64,000 nt of DNA, taken from positions 3,968,001-4,032,000 of the forward strand of contig NZ_CP109178.1 in the NCBI RefSeq assembly GCF_036248255.1. Direction: 5' to 3'. Shown piece after piece: positions 41,532 to 51,341 of this stretch. The notes under the pieces were generated by a model. The model searched no databases and was not told the origin of the DNA. It saw only the letters and a list, made by a program, of their open reading frames with translations. This stretch comes from Streptomyces sp. NBC_01717 (lineage in GTDB: Bacteria > Actinomycetota > Actinomycetes > Streptomycetales > Streptomycetaceae). Position numbers and translations under genes: made by a program. Each line of letters begins with the position of its first letter. Positions within the stretch are counted from its first letter, which is position 1.

Positions 41532-42215
41532 ATGAAGCCGATGAAGTTGCTGACCGTGAACGTGGGACGACCCAAGGCGGTCGACTGCACCGACGCCCCC
41601 GGCGGCGTCACCGGGATCGACAAGCGGCCGGCCGACGGCCCGGTGCGGGTCAGCGATCCCGGCCCCAAGGGCACCGGCGGCAGCGGAGTGGCCGGGGACG
41701 CGGTCTGCGATCTGCGCCATCACGGCGGCACCGACCAGGCCGTGTACGCGTTCGCCCGCGAGGACCTCGACGCCTGGGAGAGCTCGCTCGGCCGCACGCT
41801 GGCCAACGGCGCGTTCGGCGAGAACCTGACGGTCTCCGGACTGGACGTGAGCGGCGCGAAGATCGGCGAGCGCTGGCGGATCGGCCCCGGCCTGGTGCTG
41901 GAGGTCACGTCCGGCCGCATTCCGTGCCGTACGTTCGCCGGTCACCTCGACGAGAGCCGCTGGGTCAAGCGGTTCACGGAGGCGGCCGCTCCGGGTGCCT
42001 ACCTGCGAGTGCTCGAGCCGGGCGACATCCGTGCCGGGGACCCGGTCGAGATCGTGCACCGGCCGGACCACGACGTCACCGTGCAGCTGGAGTTCCTGGC
42101 CGCGACGACGCGCCGGGAGCTCCTGCCGGAGCTGCTCCCGGCCCGGGACGCACTCCATCCCCGGACGCTGCGCTCCGCCCTGAAGTACGTGGAGTCGGTG
42201 GCCACGGGCGAGTGA
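41532..42215 (+). CDS. MOSC domain-containing protein (YiiM-like)
   Basis: A 227-residue MOSC-domain protein. The domain binds or transfers sulfur in molybdenum-cofactor chemistry; bacterial YiiM-type members take part in reduction of N-hydroxylated purines. Visible features are GVTGIDKRPADGPV, DLRHHGGTDQAVYAFAREDLDAWE, the GAFGENLTVSGLD signature, and Cys in GRIPCRTFAGHL, the usual conserved cysteine. ATG 41532 or 41541 (MKLLTVNVG) are possible starts. TAACGT at 41518-41523 could be a -10 element placing the mRNA start near the ATG. Probably controlled by the adjacent LysR regulator. Confidence 0.85.
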   Translation: MKPMKLLTVNVGRPKAVDCTDAPGGVTGIDKRPADGPVRVSDPGPKGTGGSGVAGDAVCDLRHHGGTDQAVYAFAREDLDAWESSLGRTLANGAFGENLTVSGLDVSGAKIGERWRIGPGLVLEVTSGRIPCRTFAGHLDESRWVKRFTEAAAPGAYLRVLEPGDIRAGDPVEIVHRPDHDVTVQLEFLAATTRRELLPELLPARDALHPRTLRSALKYVESVATGE

Positions 42216-42249
42216 TCCCCGCGGTGGGCGTGGCACTAACGTGCCGCGT

Positions 42250-43023
42250 ATGACGACTGCACTGATTACGGGCGCGACCGCGGGGATCGGGGCCGCCTTC
42301 GCGCGGCGGCTCGCGGCCGATGGGCACAACCTGGTGCTGGTGGCGCGCAACACCGAGCGACTCCGGGAGCAGGCCACCGAACTGCACGACCTGCATGGCA
42401 TCGAGGCCGAGGTGCTGACCGCCGACCTGTCCGAGGACGCCGGGATCGCCTCGGTCGAGGCGCGACTGACGGACCGTCGGCAATCCGTCGATCTACTGAT
42501 CAACAACGCCGGGTTCGGTAACAAGGGCCGCTATCTGGAGGTGTCGACGGCCGATGAGCTGAAGATGCTGAAGGTGCACTGCGAGGCGGTGCTGCGGCTG
42601 ACCTCGGCGGCCGCGGCCGGAATGAAGGAGCGCGGGCGGGGCGGGGTCGTCAATGTGGCCTCGGTGGCGGCGTTCGTGCCGCGCGGGACGTACGGCGCGT
42701 CCAAGGCGTGGGTCGTGCAGTTCACCCAGGGCGCGGCGAAGGATCTGGCCGGTTCGGGGGTGCGGCTGATGGCCCTCTGCCCCGGCTTCGTACGGACCGA
42801 GTTCCATGAGCGGGCCGGGATGGGGACCGGCAACATCCCGGGCTGGATGTGGCTCGACGCGGACAAGCTGGTTGCGGCGGCGCTGGCGGATCTGGCGCGC
42901 GGCAAGTCCGTCTCGATCCCGGATGCGCGGTACAAGACGCTGATGGGGCTGGTGAAGGTGGCGCCGCGCGGCCTGCTCGGCGGGGTCACCTCCAAGACGG
43001 GCCGCAAGTACGGACCGCAGTGA
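42250..43023 (+). CDS. Short-chain dehydrogenase/reductase (SDR)
   Basis: A 257-residue classical SDR oxidoreductase. The cofactor loop is TALITGATAGIGAAFARRLA (TGxxxGIG), with LLINNAGFGNKG (NNAG), the catalytic Ser near NVASVAAFVPRGT, and YGASK (YxxxK). The NADP preference suggested by basic residues in VARNTERLRE is an inference. Substrate unknown. ATG 42250 is used; GTG 42241 in frame would add three residues. TAACGT at 42237-42242 could be a -10 box, making the mRNA leaderless. It is 34 nt after the MOSC gene and may also be cotranscribed. Confidence 0.88.
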   Translation: MTTALITGATAGIGAAFARRLAADGHNLVLVARNTERLREQATELHDLHGIEAEVLTADLSEDAGIASVEARLTDRRQSVDLLINNAGFGNKGRYLEVSTADELKMLKVHCEAVLRLTSAAAAGMKERGRGGVVNVASVAAFVPRGTYGASKAWVVQFTQGAAKDLAGSGVRLMALCPGFVRTEFHERAGMGTGNIPGWMWLDADKLVAAALADLARGKSVSIPDARYKTLMGLVKVAPRGLLGGVTSKTGRKYGPQ

Positions 43024-43500
43024 GCGGGTTCTTATCGGATGCCGCGGCCCGCGCAGGCGCCGATCTCGGGGCGGCGGGCTTCGGTCCGTTGCCGAACCGG
43101 TCCTCGCCGCTGTTGTTCCCGATGACGGCACGGGCGGCGAGGGCGGGCCGAGCCGGAGATCGCGGCGCAGCTCGGGCCTTCGGTGATACGCCGGGGCGCG
43201 CCGCACCACGTCCGCTGTGACGGACATTCACCTTCCGTCCGGGACGGCGCCGTTGCACGGCCCTCCGAATGTGCTGCCGACTCCGCATGCCGCACCCTCG
43301 CTCAGTGCCGAGTCGCACCGGTCGACGGGCCAGGCGCCGGACAGGACGGCACGGTTCGCGGCCGGCCCGTCCTTCGGGAAGCCGGTGCCTGCCGAGAAGC
43401 CTGAATCACTCGGTCCGACCGCTTCACCCGAACCGTCACGAACCCCGTATCCCAATAAAATGGAACCATCCCATCCAGGCTCGTGAGACCGGGAGACGCC
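43024..43500. other. Intergenic region without a recognised gene
   Basis: 477 nt of mostly GC-rich sequence. Reading frames here lack ribosome binding sites and have protein-like composition only by chance (Pro/Ser/Ala-rich). The last 70 nt, with CCAATAAAATGGAACC around 43450-43470, are A/T-richer and probably hold the promoter of the following gene. Nothing else is seen. Confidence 0.5.
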
Positions 43501-44196
43501 ATGAGATTCGTACAAGTAATCGACTGCAAGACGGAGCGGTTCGATGACATGGACCGCCTCATGGACGAGTGGGTCGAGCACACCAAGGGCTCCCGGACCG
43601 CCACTCACAGCCTGATCGGCAAGGACCGCTCCGACGGGTCCCACTTCGTGGAGATCGTCGAATTCCCGTCGTACGAAGACGCGGTGGCGAACTCCAAGCT
43701 GCCGGAGACCGACCGGATCTTCCAGGAAATGGTGGCGCTCTGCGACGGGACGCCCACCTTCACCGATCTCGACGTGGTCCGCGACGAACAGTTGAACCAG
43801 ACACTGTCCCGCCGGTTCTTCCACGAGATCGCCGTCGGCGGCAACCTGGACGCCATCGGCGAGGTGTTCGCGGTCGACTACGCCGACCACGACATCGCGA
43901 AGGAAGAGGACACCGTGATCGGATCCGGCAACCTCCGGGACGATCTCATCGGATGGCGGGCCGCCTTCGACTTCTCCTTCGACCTGGACCGGCAGATCTG
44001 CCAGGGCGACGACGTCGTGACGCTGTGGACCTGGACCGGCACCCACAAGGGCGACTTCATGGGCATCCCACCGACGGGCAGGCAGTGCATCATGACCGGC
44101 ACCACGATCTTCCGGTTCAGGGACGGCAGGATCCAGGAGGGCTGGTGGCACGAAGACATCATGGGCCTGATGCGCCAGCTCGGCGCGCTCGACTGA
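43501..44196 (+). CDS. SnoaL-like ester cyclase family protein
   Basis: A 231-residue protein in two parts. Residues 1-95 look like a ferredoxin-like (ABM-type) domain (MRFVQVIDCKTERFDDMDRLMDEW). Residues about 100-231 form a SnoaL-type cone barrel with HDIAKEEDTVIGSGNLRDDLIGW, DVVTLWTWTGTHKGDFMGIPPTGR and FRFRDGRIQEGWWHEDIMGLM. The family includes polyketide cyclases and many small-molecule isomerases. No polyketide genes are adjacent, so its function is open. ATG 43501 has GGGAG 6 nt upstream. It is convergent with groEL across a strong terminator. Confidence 0.82.
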   Translation: MRFVQVIDCKTERFDDMDRLMDEWVEHTKGSRTATHSLIGKDRSDGSHFVEIVEFPSYEDAVANSKLPETDRIFQEMVALCDGTPTFTDLDVVRDEQLNQTLSRRFFHEIAVGGNLDAIGEVFAVDYADHDIAKEEDTVIGSGNLRDDLIGWRAAFDFSFDLDRQICQGDDVVTLWTWTGTHKGDFMGIPPTGRQCIMTGTTIFRFRDGRIQEGWWHEDIMGLMRQLGALD

Positions 44197-44233
44197 ACCG
44201 CGCTCGACCGGGCACCGAGGAACGAAGAAGACC

Positions 44234-44280
44234 GAAGGCCCCCTGTTCCCGCCGCTGGGCGGAGGGAACAGGGGGCCTTC
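44234..44280. terminator. Strong hairpin terminator downstream of groEL
   Basis: A 17-bp perfect stem (44234-44250 with 44264-44280) with a 13-nt loop lies between the ester-cyclase gene and groEL, 28 nt past the groEL stop and 37 nt past the other. Serves both convergent genes. Confidence 0.85.
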
Positions 44281-44308
44281 TACGGCTGTGCGCCGGTGCG
44301 GCTACGCG

Positions 44309-45952
<1,644 letters not shown>

Positions 45953-46033
45953 TCAAACGAACTGCGCCCCCGACCACCGGCTAGTTATTTCGCAGGGGGC
46001 CAGGGGCGCAGAACAGAAGCAAACGTGGGTGAA

Positions 46034-46342
46034 TTACTTCTCGACGATCGCGAGCACGTCGCGAGCCGAGAGGACGAGGTACTCCTCGCCGTTGTACTTC
46101 ACCTCGGTGCCGCCGTACTTGCTGTAGAGCACGATGTCACCGGTGTTGACGTCGAGCGGAAGACGCTCGCCGTTCTCGAAGCGACCCGGGCCCACGGCCA
46201 GGACGACGCCCTCCTGGGGCTTCTCCTTGGCGGTGTCCGGGATGACCAGGCCAGAGGCCGTGGTCTGCTCGGCGTCGAGCGGCTGGACCACAATGCGGTC
46301 CTCAAGCGGCTTGATGGCAACCTTGGAGCTGGTGGTCGTCAC
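46034..46342 (-). CDS. groES: Co-chaperonin GroES
   Basis: A 102-residue lid of the GroEL chamber. The family motifs [32 protein letters not shown], the mobile loop and [15 protein letters not shown] are clear. The start is GTG 46342 with GGGGGAGG 7 nt upstream. It is the first gene of the groES-groEL1 operon, whose promoter lies 150-175 nt upstream between two CIRCE operators. Confidence 0.96.
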   Translation of the reverse strand: MTTTSSKVAIKPLEDRIVVQPLDAEQTTASGLVIPDTAKEKPQEGVVLAVGPGRFENGERLPLDVNTGDIVLYSKYGGTEVKYNGEEYLVLSARDVLAIVEK

Positions 46343-46456
46343 GATCCGGCCTCCCCCTTCGGAGATCTCGGGGTTAACTGCGGGGTTAACTGTCTGGGGT
46401 GGCGACCAGGTGGATCCGTCGTCGCGGGTGCCGGACCTGCCAGTCGCGCAGTACTG

Positions 46457-46483
46457 CTGGCACTCTCCAGTGGGGAGTGCCAG
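46457..46483. promoter_or_regulatory. CIRCE operator (proximal)
   Basis: CTGGCACTC-N9-GAGTGCCAG, a perfect inverted repeat matching the CIRCE consensus (TTAGCACTC-N9-GAGTGCTAA) at most positions. It lies 115 nt upstream of groES, just downstream of the predicted -10. HrcA repressor binding here would block transcription; heat inactivates HrcA. Confidence 0.9.
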
Positions 46484-46488
46484 AGCCG

Positions 46489-46518
46489 AGACTATGACCG
46501 CGATTAGCACTCGGTCAA
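46489..46518 (-). promoter_or_regulatory. groES-groEL promoter
   Basis: On the complement TTGACC (46518-46513) and TAGTCT (46494-46489) are 18 nt apart, a good HrdB-type promoter. The -35 falls inside the spacer of the distal CIRCE and the -10 lies between the two CIRCE elements, so both operators straddle the polymerase site. Confidence 0.75.
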
Positions 46519-46530
46519 GCGGAGTGCCAA
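46504..46530. promoter_or_regulatory. CIRCE operator (distal)
   Basis: TTAGCACTC-N9-GAGTGCCAA, one base off the canonical CIRCE repeat. It overlaps the -35 region of the groES promoter. Together with the proximal copy it gives two HrcA sites 47 bp apart. Confidence 0.92.
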
Positions 46531-46652
46531 TTACGTGCGGTCGTGGCGTGACAGCCCAGGCGAAGGTCCCCCGGGCGAGGTCCAGGAACATGCGCCCTGG
46601 GCGAGGCCCGCGGGGTGAAGTTCACAGGCCCGCGAGGTCCACGGGCACGCGG

Positions 46653-47024
46653 CTACTGCCGCTCGCACCCGGCGCCGGGGTCCACGGCGCCGTACGACTC
46701 CGGCCGGCCCTGCGACCGGTGCCGCTGCTTCAGCGGTGGCGACGGCCGGGAGTCCGCGGACTCCTGCGACCGGTCCCGCCGCCCGCAGACGGTGCCGGCC
46801 CACGACCCGGGCGCCCCGAGCTCACCCCGCGCGCCCGCCTTCGGCCCCGACTCCGACGTCCCCCCGGGCTTCGCCACCGGTGCCCGGTGCGGGCCCTGCA
46901 CCTTCTGCGCGGCCTTCCGGCCCAGTCGTTCGATCGGGTCGACCGACTGCGCGCACCCCGCGGTGGCGGCCAGGAGGAAACCGGCCGCCAGCAGTCCGGC
47001 GAGCAGCCGCCGCGCCCGGCTCAT
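46653..47024 (-). CDS. Putative lipoprotein, perhaps truncated
   Basis: A 123-residue reading frame with a clean lipoprotein signal peptide: MSRARRLLAGLLAAGFLLAA, then TAGC lipobox (Cys at about residue 24). The next ~20 residues (AQSVDPIERLGRKAAQKV) resemble, from memory, the start of longer Streptomyces lipoproteins with polysaccharide-deacetylase domains. Here the rest is polar, Gly/Pro/Arg-rich and lacks any enzyme motif, so the gene may be a truncated remnant. ATG 47024 has GGAGG 7 nt upstream; ATG 47078 in frame is an alternative. It ends near the groES promoter. Confidence 0.55.
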   Translation of the reverse strand: MSRARRLLAGLLAAGFLLAATAGCAQSVDPIERLGRKAAQKVQGPHRAPVAKPGGTSESGPKAGARGELGAPGSWAGTVCGRRDRSQESADSRPSPPLKQRHRSQGRPESYGAVDPGAGCERQ

Positions 47025-47243
47025 ACGTGGTCCTCCGGCCCGCACCACTGCGTACCCCTTGTCCGTGGTGGTCTTCATGACCGCGCGGGGAACCTCGCAT
47101 CCAGGCCTCCGCCCCGTCATGGCAAATTCTTCCTTTTGTCGTAAGACCACATGATCTTGGATACTGACAGCAGCCGAACGATCACTCGGCCCGACACCGC
47201 CGCCGGGCCCCGAGCGGTCCCCCGGCTGGCTCACAATGGGCCG

Positions 47244-48521
47244 GTGAACGCCTTCGCCCCGACCGGCCCGACAGACCCGCGCGACCCGAGCAACCCGAGC
47301 GCCCCGTCCGGTGCCGCCGACCCGCTCACCGACCCGCTCGCCGCCTTCACGGCACTGCGCGCCCCGGAGGGCACGGCGCTCCTGACCGAGCTGCGGTCCT
47401 ACGACCCCGCCCAGGAGCTCGCCACCGCGACCCGGCTGCGCCGCAGCCACCCGGCAGCACTGGTTTCGGCGGCGCTGGGGCAGGCACGGCTGCGGCAGCG
47501 GGCGGTGGCGAAGTTCGGTGCCGAGGACGCGTACCGGATGTTCTTCACGCCGAACGGTGTCGAGCAGGCGACCCGTACGTCGGTAGCCACCTACCGGGCC
47601 GGCCGGTTCGCCGCAGCCGGCGTGCGCAGCGTCGCCGATCTCTGCTGCGGGATCGGTGGTGACGCCATCGCGCTCGCCCGCGGGGGCATCTCCGTCCTCG
47701 CCGTGGACCGCGACCCGCTGACCGCCGAGGTGGCTCGCGCCAACGCCGCCGCGCTCGGGCTGGACGCCCTGATCGAGGTGCGGTGCGCCGATGTCACCGA
47801 GATCGACACCGCCGCGTACGACGCCGTCTTCGTCGACCCGGCCCGGCGCGGCGGACGCGGCAGGATCTTCGACCCGGAGGCGTACTCCCCGCCGCTCTCC
47901 TGGGCGACCGGCGCCGCGCTGAAGGCCCCCCGCGCCGCGCTGAAGATCGCCCCCGGTATCCCGCACGAGGCGGTCCCGGCGCAGGCGGAGGCCGAGTGGA
48001 TCTCGGACGGTGGCGATGTGAAGGAGGCGGTGCTCTGGTTCGGCGAGGGCTTCACGGCCGGCTCGTACCGCGCCACGCTGCTCCCGGCCGGCGCGACCCT
48101 GTCGGCTCCGGCCGCGCTGCCCGCTCCTCCCGTCGGCCCGGTCGGCCGCTATCTGCACGAGCCGGACGGCGCCGTCATCCGTGCGCATCTGGTCGCCGAC
48201 ATCGTGGAGCGGTCGGGCGGCCGGCTGATCGACGAGACGATCGCGTACGTCACGAGCGACGAGCCGTACGACTCCCCGTACACCTCCGCGTACGAGATCA
48301 CCGACCGGCTGCCGTTCAACATGAAGAAGCTGAAGGCGTTGCTGCGGGAGCGGAAGGTCGGCGTCCTGACCGTCAAGAAGCGGGGCTCGGCCGTCGAACC
48401 GGAGGAGCTGCGCCGCAAGATGAAGCTCCAGGGCCCGAACGCCGCGACGGTGTTCCTGACCCGGGTCGCCGGGGCGCCGACCATGCTGATCGGCCACCCC
48501 GTGCGGCCGGAATGGTCCTAG
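47244..48521 (+). CDS. Class I methyltransferase with THUMP-like domain
   Basis: A 425-residue SAM-dependent methyltransferase of an uncharacterised actinobacterial family. Motif I is SVADLCCGIGGDAIALARGG, followed by VLAVDRDPLTAEVARAN, a catalytic-type FVDPARRGGRGRIFDPEAYSPP (N/D-PP-Y-like motif IV), and a C-terminal THUMP-like part with LTVKKRGSAVEPEELRRKMKL. The motif IV suggests base methylation on RNA, but the target is unknown. The start GTG 47244 has no ribosome binding site; CACAAT at 47232-47237 could be a -10 giving leaderless mRNA. Its stop overlaps the convergent small gene by 4 nt. Confidence 0.82.
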   Translation: MNAFAPTGPTDPRDPSNPSAPSGAADPLTDPLAAFTALRAPEGTALLTELRSYDPAQELATATRLRRSHPAALVSAALGQARLRQRAVAKFGAEDAYRMFFTPNGVEQATRTSVATYRAGRFAAAGVRSVADLCCGIGGDAIALARGGISVLAVDRDPLTAEVARANAAALGLDALIEVRCADVTEIDTAAYDAVFVDPARRGGRGRIFDPEAYSPPLSWATGAALKAPRAALKIAPGIPHEAVPAQAEAEWISDGGDVKEAVLWFGEGFTAGSYRATLLPAGATLSAPAALPAPPVGPVGRYLHEPDGAVIRAHLVADIVERSGGRLIDETIAYVTSDEPYDSPYTSAYEITDRLPFNMKKLKALLRERKVGVLTVKKRGSAVEPEELRRKMKLQGPNAATVFLTRVAGAPTMLIGHPVRPEWS

Positions 48522-48883
48522 GCCAGGTCGGTCAGGTCTTCTGCGTACACCTGGGAGAGCGGCTGCGGGCCGACGTACTGCTGGCAGTTGCACTGCCCGG
48601 CTTCGAAGCGGACCGGCTTCTTGCTCTCGTCCCAGGCCGTCGGGACCTCGATCCGCTCATGGCACTTGCCCTGCTTGTCGTGCTTCGCAAGGTGGTGCGT
48701 GCAGCCGCAGACCGGCTCCGGCGGACGGTTCGCCGCCTCGACGGCCAGGCGTTCCTGCTTGCTCGCCTCCAGCAGTTCCAGCTTGCGGGTGTGCCGGTTG
48801 CGCAGCGCCGTACGGACGTTGTCGACCGCCCATCCGAAGCCGCCGGTCCAGAAGATGATGAGCACCCACCAGTACCACTCCAT
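48518..48883 (-). CDS. Small membrane-anchored protein with Cys/His cluster
   Basis: A 121-residue protein: one N-terminal membrane span (EWYWWVLIIFWTGGFGWAV), then a helical basic/acidic segment (ALRNRHTRKLELLEASKQERLAVE), then a C-terminal region with CGCTHHLAKHDKQGKCH and QCNCQQY, likely binding a metal. I do not recognise the family. ATG 48883 has GGGGGAGGG upstream. A TATCCT -10-like element lies near 48920 on the complement. The stop overlaps the methyltransferase stop. Confidence 0.7.
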   Translation of the reverse strand: MEWYWWVLIIFWTGGFGWAVDNVRTALRNRHTRKLELLEASKQERLAVEAANRPPEPVCGCTHHLAKHDKQGKCHERIEVPTAWDESKKPVRFEAGQCNCQQYVGPQPLSQVYAEDLTDLA

Positions 48884-49086
48884 GTGACACCCTCCCCCTG
48901 CGCGGATCCTGCTACGCGGCCAGGATAGGGGCGGGGGCAGCGGTGGGCGCCGCCGACGGAGAACAGCGGCTCGGACCCGCGCCCCGACGAGCACCCGCAG
49001 CACCCGACCGCGGTGCACGAAGGCCTTGGTGACGCCGATCGGACCGAGCGGCCGCCCGATCGTCCGGAGGTTTATGAACGACAAGT

Positions 49087-49130
49087 GGGACGGGCGGGGT
49101 CGGTCGACAGCGGAGAGCCCCGCCCGTCCC
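49087..49130 (-). terminator. Hairpin terminator
   Basis: GGGACGGGCGGGG (49087-49099) pairs with CCCCGCCCGTCCC (49118-49130), 13 bp with an 18-nt loop. It lies 9 nt past the stop of the 46-codon gene at 49139 and is most likely its terminator. Confidence 0.65.
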
Positions 49131-49138
49131 GGTCCGGT

Positions 49139-49279
49139 TCAGTCGTACTGCTCACTGTCCAGGTAGTCGTCGTACGCGTCGGGCTCGCCGGCCGAGCCGA
49201 TGTACTCGAAGTCGTGGACGGCATCCGCCACGTCGGGATCGTGCTCCGGTTCGCCGCTGTAGTCGTACTGATCGGACAT
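49139..49279 (-). CDS. Tiny acidic protein (46 residues)
   Basis: A short gene with a strong ribosome binding site (GAGGAGG, 4 nt before ATG 49279) and its own terminator. The product is very acidic and rich in Asp, Tyr and Glu (MSDQYDYSGEPEHDPDVAD..., ending DDYLDSEQYD) with no basic residues apart from two His. It has no signal peptide or membrane span. The mix of acidic and aromatic residues could suit a DNA-mimic or a protein-binding peptide, but that is speculation. Neighbours on both sides read leftward too. Confidence 0.6.
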   Translation of the reverse strand: MSDQYDYSGEPEHDPDVADAVHDFEYIGSAGEPDAYDDYLDSEQYD

Positions 49280-49472
49280 GGCGCCTCCTCTCTCGACGGG
49301 CGCCCGATGCGCCCGGTCACGCGGTCAACGAGGCCGCCGAACCGCCCGGTGCGCCCGCGCGATCGGACTGACTCCATGCGGATGACCGGGGCCACCTCAG
49401 TGGCGTACAGCTCGAGCGGCCGGTTGACCGGGTGCGGCGGAAGACCGGCCGAGTCGGCCACGACCCGGGACG

Positions 49473-49937
49473 TCAGGCGTTGAGCAGCGCCTCGATGTCG
49501 AGCTTCTTCATGCCGAGCATGGCCTTCATGGCCCGGTCCGCCTTGGCCGGGTCCGGGTCGGAGAGTGCCTCGGACAGCCCGCGCGGGACGATCTGCCAGG
49601 ACAGCCCGTACTTGTCCTTGAGCCAGCCGCACTGGCTCTCCTCGCCGCCGTCGGTGAGCTTGGCCCACAGTTCGTCGACCTCCGCCTGCGACTCGCAGTC
49701 GACGGAGAGCGAGATCGCTTCGGTGAAGGGGAACTGCGGGCCGCCGTTGAGTGCGACGTACTCCTGGCCGGCCAGCCGGAATTCGACGGTCATGACCGCG
49801 CCCGGCTCGCCCGGCGACGCCTCGGTGTAGTACGTGACACCCAGCACCTTCGAGTCCCCTCCGAAGATGGAGACGTAGTGGTTCGCGGCCTCCTCGGCCT
49901 GGTTGTCGAACCACAGGAAGGTCTTGATCTTCTGCAT
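49473..49937 (-). CDS. VOC family protein (PhnB/3-demethylubiquinone-like)
   Basis: A 154-residue vicinal-oxygen-chelate protein of the PhnB subgroup. It has QKIKTFLWFDNQAEEAANHYVSIFG at the start, then PGEPGAVMTVEFRLAGQEYVALNGGP and FTEAISLSVDCESQAEVDELWAKLTDGGEE, ending CGWLKDKYGLSWQIVP. The subgroup is often linked with ECF sigma factors and DGPF proteins in actinobacteria. It follows the ECF42 gene by 66 nt in the same direction, so it probably belongs to that operon. ATG 49937. Function unknown. Confidence 0.88.
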   Translation of the reverse strand: MQKIKTFLWFDNQAEEAANHYVSIFGGDSKVLGVTYYTEASPGEPGAVMTVEFRLAGQEYVALNGGPQFPFTEAISLSVDCESQAEVDELWAKLTDGGEESQCGWLKDKYGLSWQIVPRGLSEALSDPDPAKADRAMKAMLGMKKLDIEALLNA

Positions 49938-50003
49938 GGCCTGCTCCTCGGCGACTCGTTCGGGGGATGGTTGTGCAAGGTAGACCCTGCCGCCGCCCGG
50001 AAC

Positions 50004-51275
50004 TCATCGCGGCGCGCCGCCCTCCTTCTCCGCCCGCGCCAGCAGCAGCGCCCGCTCGCGTGCGTTACGGGTCAGCCCCGCCGCCCGTGCGAATTCCGCC
50101 CGCGCCTCGTCCGCGCGCCCGAGTCGTGCCAGCAGATCGCCGCGCACACTCGGCAGCAGGTGGTACGTCGCCAGCGCCGGGTCACCGGCCAGGGCATCGA
50201 CCAGTGCGAGCCCGGCCTCGGGCCCCTCGGCCATCGACACCGCGACGGCGCGGTTCAGTTCCACCACCGGTGACGGGGCCGCCTTGACCAGCAGGCCGTA
50301 GAGCGTGGCGATGACCGCCCAGTCCGTCTCCTCGTACGTCACCGCGTGGGCGTGGCACGCTGCGATGGCGGCCTGCAGGGCGTACGGGCCGGGGGCCCCG
50401 CCCAGCGCGTTCGCCCGCTCCAGGGCCGCGTACCCGCGCCGGATCAGCAACCGGTCCCAGCGGGACCGGTTCTGATCGGCGAGCAGGACGGGCTCGCCGT
50501 CCGGGGTGGTCCTGGCCGCGGTGCGGGACGCCTGGAGCTCCAGCAGGGCGACCAGGCCGTGCACTTCGGGTTCCTGCCCCATCAGCCCGGCCAGCACCCG
50601 GGCCAGCCGCAGCGCGTCCTCGCAGAGCCCCGGGCGCAGCCAGTCGTCGCCCGCGGTGGCCGCGTACCCCTCGTTGAAGATCAGGTAGATCACTTCGAGC
50701 ACGGAACCGAGCCGGGCCGCGCGGTCGGCGCCGTACGGCACTTCGAAGGGGACGCCGGCCCGGCCCAGGGTGCGTTTCGCGCGGACGATGCGCTGGGCGA
50801 CGGTCGGCTCGGACACCAGGAAGGCCCGGGCGATCTCGTCGGTGGTAAGGCCGCCGAGCAGCCGCAGGGTGAGCGCGATCCGGGCCTCGGTCGACAGCAC
50901 GGGATGACACGCGGTGAAGATCAGCCGCAGCAGGTCGTCGTCGATGTCGTCGGCGCCGGCGATGTCGTCCGGCCCGGGCGGCTGCACGTCCTCCAGGGTC
51001 CGCCCGACCTCGGCGAGCTTGCGGGCGTACGTCTCCTTGCGGCGGACCAGATCGATCGCGCGGTGCTTGGCGGTGGCCGTCAGCCAGGCGCCCGGCCGGT
51101 CCGGGACACCCGACTCCGGCCACTGCTCCAGCGCCGCGACCAGGGCGTCCTGCGCGAGTTCCTCGGCGATGCCCACGTCCCGCACGATGCGGGCGACACC
51201 GGCGATGATCCGCGCGGACTCGATCCTGAACACGGCCTCGACCGCCGCGGTCGCGCTTGCTTCCGTCACGGCCAC
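50004..51275 (-). CDS. ECF42-type RNA polymerase sigma factor
   Basis: A 423-residue sigma factor. Region 2 (AVFRIESARIIAGVARIV, DVGIAEELAQDALVAALEQWP) and region 4 (LTTDEIARAFLVSEPTVAQRIVRAKRTL) occupy the first ~185 residues. A long C-terminal extension (about 190-423) is TPR-like and shows FNEGYAATAG, LELQASRTAARTTPDGEPVLL and DALAGDPALATYHLLPSVRGDLL, typical of ECF42. This group has no anti-sigma factor; the extension controls activity, and a neighbouring DGPF (YCII) gene is its hallmark. That gene lies 66 nt upstream. Residues after ~170 begin an Arg-rich DNA-binding end. ATG 51275. Confidence 0.92.
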   Translation of the reverse strand: MAVTEASATAAVEAVFRIESARIIAGVARIVRDVGIAEELAQDALVAALEQWPESGVPDRPGAWLTATAKHRAIDLVRRKETYARKLAEVGRTLEDVQPPGPDDIAGADDIDDDLLRLIFTACHPVLSTEARIALTLRLLGGLTTDEIARAFLVSEPTVAQRIVRAKRTLGRAGVPFEVPYGADRAARLGSVLEVIYLIFNEGYAATAGDDWLRPGLCEDALRLARVLAGLMGQEPEVHGLVALLELQASRTAARTTPDGEPVLLADQNRSRWDRLLIRRGYAALERANALGGAPGPYALQAAIAACHAHAVTYEETDWAVIATLYGLLVKAAPSPVVELNRAVAVSMAEGPEAGLALVDALAGDPALATYHLLPSVRGDLLARLGRADEARAEFARAAGLTRNARERALLLARAEKEGGAPR

Positions 51276-51341
51276 CCATCAGAGCAGCCGATCAGAGGCG
51301 GAGCAAGCGCGGCCGGGCGGGGGCCGGGAGGGCGTACTCGC

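Noticed and set aside
43217..43486. Short Pro/Ser-rich frame before the ester-cyclase gene
   Set aside because: No ribosome binding site, no domain, and composition typical of non-coding high-GC DNA.
46653..48593. 646-codon minus-strand frame antisense to the THUMP-like methyltransferase
   Set aside because: Only its last ~123 codons (the lipoprotein) have a ribosome binding site and a signal peptide; the rest mirrors the methyltransferase.
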